A DNA stretch of 38,166 bases, from NCBI RefSeq assembly GCF_000308535.1, contig NZ_BAFW01000380.1, positions 1 to 38,166 of the forward strand. Reading direction: 5' to 3'. This DNA is from Nocardia cerradoensis NBRC 101014 (GTDB lineage: Bacteria > Actinomycetota > Actinomycetes > Mycobacteriales > Mycobacteriaceae). A model generated the notes under the pieces. The model searched no databases. It was given only the letters and a program-made list of their open reading frames with translations, and had not been told where the DNA came from. The translations under genes and the position numbers were made by a program. This document shows positions 32,566-38,166 of this stretch, in pieces (position 1 is the first letter of the stretch; the number at the start of each line of letters is the position of its first letter).

Positions 32566-33366
32566 ATGTCCGCGAACGCGTCGGCGGCGGAACTGCTCGC
32601 CACGGTGGAACGATCCCCGCAGGCGGTCGCGGTGCACGATCGCGCGGCCTGGGTGGATCTGTTCGCACCCGACGGCCGGGTCGAGGATCCGGTCGGCTCG
32701 CGCCCGCACATCGGCCGACAGGCGATCGAACGCTTCTACGACACCTTCATCGGCCCCAACCACATCGTCTTTCATGTCGACCACGACGTGGTACGCGGTG
32801 CCACGGTATTCCGGGACCTCGTCCTCGACACCACCATGTCCACCGGTGTGACCCTGCGCGTGCCGATGCACCTGCGCTACGACCTGACACGCGTCGCCGG
32901 CGAATGGAAGATCGCCCGCCTCTACGCCCACTGGGAGCTACCGGTGATGGTCGGTCAACTGCTCGCCGCCGGCGGGCGCGGGCTCGCCGCGGCCACGAAA
33001 CTCGCGCCGCAGCTACTCGGAAACCAGGGCATCGGCGGCGCTGTGGGTTTCAGCCGCGGTTTCATCCGGGTCGGCGCGGCCGGCAAACGCGCCGCCACCG
33101 GATTGCTGGAAGCGGCCGGTCGCGGCGACGTCGCCGGTGTGCGCGCGGTACTGAGCCCCCGCGCGGTCGTGGAATGGCCGGCCGGTTCCGATGTGGGCCA
33201 TGCCGAATTCGTCAAGCGGGTGCGCGGACTCGAGGTCGGCAAGACCATCGCGGCGGGCCGATTCGTGACCGTCAGCGTTCGCACCCCGGCCGAACGCGGA
33301 ATCGCGGAACTGGAGGTCGACGGCCGGCGGGTGGTCGCATTGCGCGGCTTCGTCGCCGAGGACTGA
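32566..33366 (+). CDS. NTF2-like/ketosteroid-isomerase-like protein
   Basis: The product is about 266 residues. Residues ~1-125 look like a SnoaL/NTF2-like fold: AVHDRAAWVDLFAPDGRVEDPVGSRPHIG (W-x-x-LFA-DG-V-DP pattern), IERFYDTFIGPNHIVFHVDHDVV, TLRVPMHLRYDLTRVAGEWKIARLYAHWE. A middle Gly/Ala helical stretch (LLAAGGRGLAAATKLAPQLLG) leads to a second, weaker NTF2-like half (LLEAAGRGDVAGVRAVLSPRAVVEWPAG, ELEVDGRRVVALRGFVAED). Family members isomerise steroids or bind small hydrophobic ligands. GGAGGAA precedes the ATG. The KstR-like box upstream suggests a role in steroid or cholesterol breakdown (inference). Confidence 0.8.
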   Translation: MSANASAAELLATVERSPQAVAVHDRAAWVDLFAPDGRVEDPVGSRPHIGRQAIERFYDTFIGPNHIVFHVDHDVVRGATVFRDLVLDTTMSTGVTLRVPMHLRYDLTRVAGEWKIARLYAHWELPVMVGQLLAAGGRGLAAATKLAPQLLGNQGIGGAVGFSRGFIRVGAAGKRAATGLLEAAGRGDVAGVRAVLSPRAVVEWPAGSDVGHAEFVKRVRGLEVGKTIAAGRFVTVSVRTPAERGIAELEVDGRRVVALRGFVAED

Positions 33367-33400
33367 ACCCGCCGGGCGATGAGGTCGCGGTTCCCCGAGC

Positions 33401-33975
33401 TCAGCCGTGGCTCGTAATCCGGGCATGGACATGCATGTCGTGGCGCCCGTCCGGATGCGGCGCCGCCGAAACCAGCGTGCCCTCGTACCGAAAGCCGGTC
33501 TTCTCCGCGACCCGGCACGACGCCGTATTCGCCGACGAATGGCGCAGGAACACTCGCAGGAATCCGATGTCGAAGGCCAGTGCGTCAACGCGGTCACAGC
33601 AGCCGGGACGTACCCGTGTCCACGCTGCCCCGGCACGGCCCAGTACGCGAGTTCGCCCTCCCCGTAGGCGAGGTCGAGATGCCGGAAACCGGCTCTGCCG
33701 ACGACGCGCCGACCGGAGGTGATCGCCCAGTGGGCGCCGGTCTCCAGTCTCCACGCGCTCTGCCACCGGTCGATCATTTCCCGTGCTTCGTCGAGATCCG
33801 TGAGTGTTCGGCAGTGCCATTGCTGAATATCGCGGTCCGCGTACACGGCCAGGAGTAATTCCGCATCGTTCGCATCCCACGGCCGCAGCCGGAGCTCGCT
33901 GCCCACCGCTACTTCGGGTTGCTCGTTCCGCGACAGCATCCCCGCCGTGATGACATCGGAAGTGAGATAAGGCAT
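33401..33975 (-). pseudogene. GNAT acetyltransferase interrupted by a one-base deletion
   Basis: The first frame from the ATG at 33975 (with GGGGGAA) encodes LRLRPWDANDAELLLAVYADRD, HWAITSGRRVVGRAGFRHL, GEGELAYWAVPGQRGHGYVPAAVTALTHW. The rest of a normal GNAT (AFDIGFLRVFLRHSSANT, SCRVAEKTGFRYEGTLVSAA, GRHDMHVHARI) continues in a different frame. Inserting a single G into GGCC at about 33575-33579 joins the two in a continuous ~190-residue protein typical of RimJ/RimL-type acetyltransferases. This is either a recent frameshift or an assembly error in a homopolymer-poor GGCC site. The stop used is the TGA at 33401. It lies tail-to-tail with the NTF2-like gene. Confidence 0.85.
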
Positions 33976-34071
33976 TTCCCCCGCTCCGTTCGGCGTGGCG
34001 CGTCCGCTCACACACTCCATCACGCCCGTGCGCGTGTGGTCGACCGATAGCCTCGTGGTGTACGTGCTGGC

Positions 34072-34698
34072 TCAGTTCATCGCGAAGCCTTCGGTGGAGA
34101 AGGTGAAACCCTTTCCGGAGGCATCGTCCCTACACGACACACCCGAGTCGCGGGCTGTGCAGGTGAAGCCATCCTCCGACAGGGATGTGTTGTAAGGCAA
34201 CACTTTCGCCTCATCCGGCGTCTGCCGGAACACCGCTTGCCCCAGTACCGCGAAACGGGGCTCACTGCCGCGCTCGATCATGATCGTGTCGGGCGCGACC
34301 TGTTTGTGGGAGTAGTGGCTCTCCACCGTCGGAGCGCCTTTCACGCCGATCCCCGCGCCGGTGTTCGTCGCGGGCTGGCATCCGGCCATATGTGGTTCAC
34401 CCCCGACGACGATCGCGCAATGCCACCGCCCGGCCGGAGTGGTGAAGTAGTAACCGTCGATACCGCCCGATGTGGCGAAGTACGACCGGGCATCAGCCAT
34501 CGCTACGCCGGGCATCGCCATATTCGACAATGCGGCCGATGTGGCTGCGGGCGAGGCTGTCCCGACACTGCGCATATCGCCGGCCGCCTGGTCGTCGCCG
34601 ACCGCCTCGCCGGCCGAACCACCGCACCCGACAACGCCCATCGTCAGCAAGCAGATCGAGATCGTGACGAACGGTGAAAGAACTGCACGCCTGTTCAT
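34072..34698 (-). CDS. Lipoprotein of unknown function
   Basis: The product is 208 residues. The signal has a lipobox: hydrophobic run SICLLTMGVVG followed by the modified cysteine in GVVGCGGS near residue 25, so it is exported and lipid-anchored. A low-complexity Ala/Ser/Thr stretch (residues 30-60) is followed by a compact domain with YYFTTPAGRWHCAIV, MAGCQPATNTG, EPRFAVLGQAVFRQTP, GFTCTARDSGVSCRDDASGKGFTFSTEGF. Four cysteines in the last 110 residues (WHC, AGC, FTC, VSC) suggest two disulfides. This pattern resembles small secreted mycobacterial/nocardial antigens (LppP-like), but I cannot name the family. GGAAAG precedes the ATG. Confidence 0.8.
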   Translation of the reverse strand: MNRRAVLSPFVTISICLLTMGVVGCGGSAGEAVGDDQAAGDMRSVGTASPAATSAALSNMAMPGVAMADARSYFATSGGIDGYYFTTPAGRWHCAIVVGGEPHMAGCQPATNTGAGIGVKGAPTVESHYSHKQVAPDTIMIERGSEPRFAVLGQAVFRQTPDEAKVLPYNTSLSEDGFTCTARDSGVSCRDDASGKGFTFSTEGFAMN

Positions 34699-34911
34699 CG
34701 CACGCTTTCCGAAACCGTCACGGTCTCATCAGGTTCGAGTGGTCGGCCGACTTGCCGCAGAACGGCTACCGATTATCGCGGGGCTGGACGGCGTCCACAA
34801 TAAGCCGTTCGACCGACAACCGCGCAGGTCTTCCGTATTGTTCGGTTCGCCGCGCGGAGTGTCGGGCGGCGCGCCGGAAAGCCTGGAGAGCTGGGCTCTG
34901 CCGCGAAACAC

Positions 34912-35772
34912 CTACGGAAAACGATTCGCGATGGCCGTTGCGATCTCATTCGGCGCGTGCTCCTGGATGAAGTGCCGAGCACGGGGTAGTTCGACCGTTT
35001 CGACATCGGTGAAGGCGGCCCGCATGCGCGGGATACACGCTTTCGGCCGGAACACGGGGTCGCGCATCCCCCACACCAACAGCGTCGGCTTGTCGCCGAG
35101 ACGCGTGGGAACGTCTCGGGAAAGCTGCTCCAGCAGTGGAGTCGCAGCACGGATTTCTCTGGGCATCACCGCCAGTCCGCGACGCGCCGCCGCGGTGGGT
35201 TGTACCGCGCGATAATGCTCGGCTTCGGCCGCGGTGAGTGTGCGCCCCAATTCCGAGAGCAGCACGCGCTCGATGAGGAAATTCTGCTCGAGTATTCGGC
35301 GCTGCATCGGACGGCTGCTCATGATCGCGCTGAATGCCTTGTTGGCCATTGCCGCGATCGGCCAGAACACCGTGTTACCCAACACGATTCCCCGCACCCG
35401 ATCCGCCCGCGCGACCGCCGCGCCCAACCCGATGGGGCCGCCCCAATCCTGTCCCATGACGATGAACTCGTCGAGCCGCAGATGATCGATCAACTCGCCG
35501 AGCACCGCGGTGACTTCGGCGACGGTATATCCGAAATGGGAAGGTCGCTCGGACAATCCGAACCCCGGATAATCCACCGCGACGCACCGATATCGATCCC
35601 GCAATTCGGTGACGATGTGACGATAGAGGAAACTCCACGTCGGGGACCCGTGGCAGAACAGGATCGTCGGCCCGGACCCCTCGTCGATGTAGTGCATGCG
35701 CCCGGCCGACGAGTCGAACCAGCGCGACTCGAACGGATACAGACTCTTGTCCGGAACGAAATCGATCGTCAT
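34912..35772 (-). CDS. Haloalkane dehalogenase-like alpha/beta hydrolase
   Basis: The product is 286 residues, the usual length. Seen are the oxyanion/halide loop FCHGSPTWSFLYR (residues 39-51), the nucleophile elbow VMGQDWGGPIG with Asp109 and the halide-binding Trp110, WGMRDPVFRP with acid Asp238, and RHFIQEHAPNEIA with catalytic His267. An aspartate nucleophile with an adjacent Trp is the haloalkane dehalogenase signature; other alpha/beta hydrolases use Ser or Cys, and epoxide hydrolases have Asp but a different cap. The enzyme would cleave carbon-halogen bonds to an alcohol, halide and proton. GAGGGAGGG precedes the ATG. Some members in mycobacteria show weak or other activity, so the substrate is uncertain. 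Confidence 0.82.
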   Translation of the reverse strand: MTIDFVPDKSLYPFESRWFDSSAGRMHYIDEGSGPTILFCHGSPTWSFLYRHIVTELRDRYRCVAVDYPGFGLSERPSHFGYTVAEVTAVLGELIDHLRLDEFIVMGQDWGGPIGLGAAVARADRVRGIVLGNTVFWPIAAMANKAFSAIMSSRPMQRRILEQNFLIERVLLSELGRTLTAAEAEHYRAVQPTAAARRGLAVMPREIRAATPLLEQLSRDVPTRLGDKPTLLVWGMRDPVFRPKACIPRMRAAFTDVETVELPRARHFIQEHAPNEIATAIANRFP

Positions 35773-35956
35773 GGCGCCCTCCCTCGAGGCCCAGGCTATC
35801 CCCGCCCCCCGCCCGGCCGGTACGCCCTGCGACCCGAATCACCAAGGTCGCCAGACCTGGAAACTCGGGGCTGTTTCGCTCTGCCAGGGCTTCTTACGCT
35901 TCGAAGTGTTACCGGGCCGCAGTCAGCCCCGACACTCATCGATACGGAGAAGTCCT

Positions 35957-36148
35957 ATGAGCAAGCGATTCGCCGCCACCGTATTGACCGCTGCCGCCCT
36001 GGCACTGCCGCTCGCGGCCGCGCCGTCGGCATCCGCGGACACGACCGGCACGGGTTCGGCCTCGGGCTCGGCGACTGCGCTGAGCAATCTGATCTGTGAG
36101 TTCCGGGACTACCTCGGAATGGGCGGATGTGTCTACGACATGCCGTGA
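35957..36148 (+). CDS. Very small secreted protein
   Basis: The product is 63 residues. A signal peptide MSKRFAATVLTAAALALPLA is cleaved after SASA near residue 27, leaving only ~36 residues: DTTGTGSASGS followed by NLICEFRDYLGMGGCVYDMP with two cysteines that could form one disulfide. GGAGAAG precedes the ATG. It is divergent from the dehalogenase gene with 184 bp between. I do not recognise it; small secreted peptides of this kind are frequent in Nocardia. It is too short for similarity to mean much, so the real-gene call rests on the signal peptide and ribosome-binding site. Confidence 0.7.
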   Translation: MSKRFAATVLTAAALALPLAAAPSASADTTGTGSASGSATALSNLICEFRDYLGMGGCVYDMP

Positions 36149-36210
36149 AACCTCCGTGCCCCAGGCAAATTCGTGTGCGACCGCCACGAAGAACGGGCAG
36201 GCTGTCCCGA

Positions 36211-36417
36211 ATGCAGGCGCGTGGTGTCCCCGAACTGATCGAACTCCTGGCCACCGGCGACCGCGTGCTCGTGGAGGCCGGCCCGATGGATCGGATCTGG
36301 GGTATCGGCCTGGCCGCCGACGATCCGCGCGCCGAGGATCCGGCGCAATGGAAGGGGCTCAACCTGCTGGGGTTCGCGCTGATGGATGCCCGCGACGTTG
36401 TGCGGACCGCCCACTGA
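36211..36417 (+). pseudogene. C-terminal remnant of a NADAR/YbiA-family N-glycosidase
   Basis: The frame encodes ELLATGDRVLVEAGPMDRIW, GIGLAADDPRAEDPAQWKG and LNLLGFALMDARDVVRTA, the last ~65 residues of the NADAR (YbiA, DUF1768) family, whose full members are about 160-190 residues. The N-terminal two thirds, including the EHxM-type active-site part, are absent. No promoter is visible, and upstream codons in the same frame (from 36127) overlap the preceding small gene and do not match the family. Members hydrolyse the N-glycosidic bond of potentially damaging riboflavin intermediates or ADP-ribose-like compounds. An N-terminal deletion is the simplest explanation. Confidence 0.8.
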
Positions 36418-36426
36418 CCGACTGCC

Positions 36427-36531
36427 GAGGCGCAGGGACAGCCCTCCCGCACCGATCCGTGCTGGGAGGTGGATGTCCTGCTCGACAACGCCGGAGTGAG
36501 CGTGTCGAACAATTTTCCGCCTCCGGCTTGA
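36427..36531 (+). pseudogene. Possible remnant of a short-chain dehydrogenase
   Basis: One open frame reads EAQGQPSRTDPCW then EVDVLLDNAGVSVSNN and ends at a TGA at 36529-36531. VDVLLDNAGVSVSN is close to the NNAG motif region of short-chain dehydrogenases (usually VDVLVNNAGVS), and EAQG..RTD fits the upstream strand with about 20 residues missing. The fragment has no start codon and no catalytic YxxxK part. It is next to the NADAR fragment, supporting a decayed region, but it is short, so chance cannot be ruled out. Confidence 0.4.
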
Positions 36532-36559
36532 CCTTGACCCTGGGGCAGGGTTCGACGAT
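36528..36559 (+). promoter_or_regulatory. MerR-type promoter for the serine hydrolase
   Basis: TTGACC at 36528-36533 (with a second TTGACC at 36534-36539) could be the -35. A perfect dyad ACCCTG-GGG-CAGGGT (36537-36551) fills the space before GACGAT (36554-36559), a possible -10, giving a 20-bp spacer, longer than normal as in MerR-controlled promoters. The predicted transcript would begin close to the ATG at 36567, so it may be leaderless. A MerR gene begins downstream at 38017. Confidence 0.55.
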
Positions 36560-36566
36560 GGTCCGC

Positions 36567-37988
36567 ATGAACGACAACGCACTGCACGCCATCGCCGACC
36601 GGATCCGCTCGCAGGTGGACTCCTTCTGTGAATCGGACCAGGTTCCTGGCTACGTCGCCGGTGTCTCTCATGCGGGCGAACAGATTCTCGTCTCGCACGG
36701 CACCGCGAACCTCGCCACCGGCGCCCCGATGCGCGAGGACACCGGGTTTCTCTTCGGTTCCGTCACCAAGGTGCTCACCACCACGCTCGTACTGCAGCAG
36801 GTCGAACGCGGACTGCTGAAACTCGATGCGTCCGTGGTGGACTATCTGCCGGAATTCGCGCTCGCCGAACCGGGCGCCGCGGACAAAATCCTGGTCCGGC
36901 ACCTGATTTCCCACACCAACGGTATCGACGCGGACCTGTTCTTTCCCGACGCCGAGGGCCGCGACGCGCTGAAACACTACATCGAGGGCCTCGCGCAGTG
37001 CGGCACCCTGTTCGCACCCGGCGAGCAGCTCAGCTACTCCAACGGCGGCATGATCGTGGCGGGCCGGCTGCTCGAGGTGGTCACCGGGACGCCCTACCCG
37101 GACCTGCTGCAGCGGGAATTGTTCGACCCGGTAGGCATGACGACGTCGAGTACTTCTGCGCGACAAGCGATTCTGCGCAGCACGGCGGTCGGCCACTTCA
37201 TCGACCCCGAAACCGGGAGCGTCGCGCCGACCGGCATGTTCATGCTTCCCGACACCTGGGGACCGGCCGGTGGCACCCCGATCGGCACGGTCGCCGACCT
37301 GCTGGCGCTCGGACGCACCCACCTCGCCGGTGGCGTCGCGCCGACCGGTGTTCGGGTCCTGTCCGCGGAATCGACGGCGACGATGCAACGAGCCGCCCAC
37401 GATATGCGCACTCCGAACGTCCCGCCGATGGGACTCGGCTGGGTGCGGTATCCGTTCGGCGACACCACGGTGCTGGCGATGTCGGGCGCGTCACCGGGCG
37501 GGGTGTCCATTCTGTGTGTGGTCCCCGAATACGACCTGGTCTTCACCGCCTTCGGCAACACCTCCGGAGCGATCGTGCTGCACGACCGGCTGCTGCGGTG
37601 GCTGCTGACCGAATATCTGGGCATCGAAATCCCCACGCTAGTCGAGGAATTCGATGCGGAGTTCGACCTCACCCCGTACGCCGGCACCTACCGGTCGGGC
37701 CAACTCCGCGTCGATGTCGACATCGTCGACGGGCAGCTCGAGGAGCGCGTGACCTACGAACCCGACGACGCGACGCAGGAACGCATCTTCACCGCATTCG
37801 CCGGAGGTGCGACCTCGGCACCGCCGCAACGGTACGTACCCGTCCGGCCCGGTCTGTTCGCGCCCGCGGGCTATCCGCCGGAAATCTTCGACGGGTACCT
37901 GCGGTTGCTGCTCGTCTCCTATCACGACATTCGTGACGGCCGTGCGCGGTTCCGCAATGCCGGCGGCCGCCTGACCCGGCGTTCCTGA
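36567..37988 (+). CDS. Serine hydrolase, class C beta-lactamase fold (penicillin-binding-protein-like)
   Basis: The product is about 473 residues. The active-site motif SxxK is FGSVTKVL, with Ser65 and Lys68. YxN is QLSYSNGG (Tyr157, Asn159), and the KTG-equivalent is MSGASPGGV. Around these are the class C landmarks LLKLDASVVDYLPEFALA, ILVRHLISHTNGI and FDPVGMTTSSTS. The last ~110 residues form an extra beta domain (YAGTYRSGQLRVDVDIVDGQLEE, LLVSYHD), as in D-aminopeptidase and esterase-like relatives. There is no signal peptide, so it is probably cytoplasmic, acting as an esterase or peptidase rather than a secreted beta-lactamase. ATGs at 36558 and 36567 are both in frame; the latter fits the predicted start of transcription. 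It is followed after 28 bp by a MerR gene. Confidence 0.83.
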   Translation: MNDNALHAIADRIRSQVDSFCESDQVPGYVAGVSHAGEQILVSHGTANLATGAPMREDTGFLFGSVTKVLTTTLVLQQVERGLLKLDASVVDYLPEFALAEPGAADKILVRHLISHTNGIDADLFFPDAEGRDALKHYIEGLAQCGTLFAPGEQLSYSNGGMIVAGRLLEVVTGTPYPDLLQRELFDPVGMTTSSTSARQAILRSTAVGHFIDPETGSVAPTGMFMLPDTWGPAGGTPIGTVADLLALGRTHLAGGVAPTGVRVLSAESTATMQRAAHDMRTPNVPPMGLGWVRYPFGDTTVLAMSGASPGGVSILCVVPEYDLVFTAFGNTSGAIVLHDRLLRWLLTEYLGIEIPTLVEEFDAEFDLTPYAGTYRSGQLRVDVDIVDGQLEERVTYEPDDATQERIFTAFAGGATSAPPQRYVPVRPGLFAPAGYPPEIFDGYLRLLLVSYHDIRDGRARFRNAGGRLTRRS

Positions 37989-38016
37989 CCGCCCCGGCGC
38001 GCGGAAGGATGTCCCC

Positions 38017-38166
38017 ATGCTCACGATCGGACAGCTCGCGGACTATGCGGGCGTGACCGTCAAGGCCGTGCGCCACTATCACCAGCGCGGTCTGCTCGCC
38101 GAACCCGACCGCGACGCCTCGGGCTATCGCCGCTACACCGCGCAGCACGCGATCGACCTGGTCAAG
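38017..38166 (+). CDS. MerR family regulator, N-terminal part (runs off right edge)
   Basis: The first 50 codons encode a MerR winged helix-turn-helix: MLTIGQLADYAGVTVKAVRHYHQRGLL then EPDRDASGYRRY, the characteristic pattern of recognition helix and wing. GCGGAAGGA precedes the ATG by about 7 nt. It lies in the same direction as the serine hydrolase with 28 bp between, so it is probably co-transcribed and controls the promoter at 36528. The effector-binding C terminus is outside the window, so the ligand is not known. Confidence 0.88.
   Translation, partial: MLTIGQLADYAGVTVKAVRHYHQRGLLAEPDRDASGYRRYTAQHAIDLVK

Noticed and set aside
31341..33722. A 793-codon open frame on the plus strand
   Set aside because: It runs through the antisense of the oxidoreductase and the methyltransferase and out of frame with the NTF2-like gene. 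It has no start signal or domain.
34699..34911. Small GC palindromes such as GTCGGCCGAC between the lipoprotein and dehalogenase genes
   Set aside because: Short GC palindromes are frequent by chance here, and no promoter or ribosome-binding site is attached.

Overview
The window is high-GC actinobacterial DNA. GTG starts, overlapping stop/start pairs, many TetR/MerR/GAF regulators, carotenoid genes, GlnA3-like and NtaA/DszA-like enzymes, a secretory-lipase-family esterase and a KstR-like operator all point to the Mycobacteriales, most likely Nocardia or a close relative (inference; no rRNA or other marker gene is present). No tRNA, rRNA, CRISPR array or insertion sequence was seen. The window is chromosomal accessory-metabolism DNA, with about 35 intact or edge-truncated genes and four decaying ones.

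Layout. 0-2.1 kb: the start of a carotenoid operon (crtE, then crtI running off the left edge), divergent from a small secreted protein. 2.3-5.7 kb: a GlnA3-like glutamine-synthetase-family enzyme, a TetR gene divergent from a small DUF2867/SRPBCC-like gene across a perfect operator dyad, and a methyltransferase. 5.7-9.7 kb: a CPA2 antiporter, two tandem paralogous secreted glycine-rich proteins closed by a strong terminator, and a zinc alcohol/formaldehyde dehydrogenase. 9.8-14.3 kb: an orphan signalling module (phospho-site-less STAS protein, CheB-type methylesterase, CheR-PAS-coil-PAS protein, and a convergent STAS-HATPase protein) with SigF/SigB-like promoters at both ends. 14.3-20.8 kb: a flavin monooxygenase and an acetyl-CoA synthetase, transcribed toward each other into back-to-back hairpins, each divergent from its own GAF-domain regulator. 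20.9-25.5 kb: a broken MmyB-type regulator remnant, an MFS exporter fused to three carboxypeptidase-regulatory-like repeats, and a two-gene operon of a small secreted protein and a secretory lipase. 25.5-30.5 kb: a probable sulfur-scavenging cluster with two NtaA/DszA-type flavin monooxygenases around an AprA/AprB-like flavoprotein-ferredoxin pair. 30.5-38.2 kb: a quinone oxidoreductase, an LCM-type methyltransferase divergent from an NTF2/ketosteroid-isomerase-like protein across a KstR-like box, a frameshifted acetyltransferase, a lipoprotein, a haloalkane-dehalogenase-like hydrolase, a small secreted protein, NADAR and SDR remnants, and a class C beta-lactamase-fold hydrolase with a MerR-type promoter, followed by the first 50 codons of a MerR regulator.

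How the genes may work together. SigF-like elements sit at three places (secreted protein beside crtE, STAS-cheB-cheR, STAS-HATPase), so the left third may belong partly to a general-stress/pigment regulon. The centre looks like catabolism of a ketone-like or other oxidisable carbon source to acetate and then acetyl-CoA under GAF-sensor control. The 25.5-30.5 kb block looks like reductive and oxidative handling of organosulfur compounds. These roles are inferred from family and gene order. Gene starts were chosen from ribosome-binding sites and family length, and several remain ambiguous as noted.
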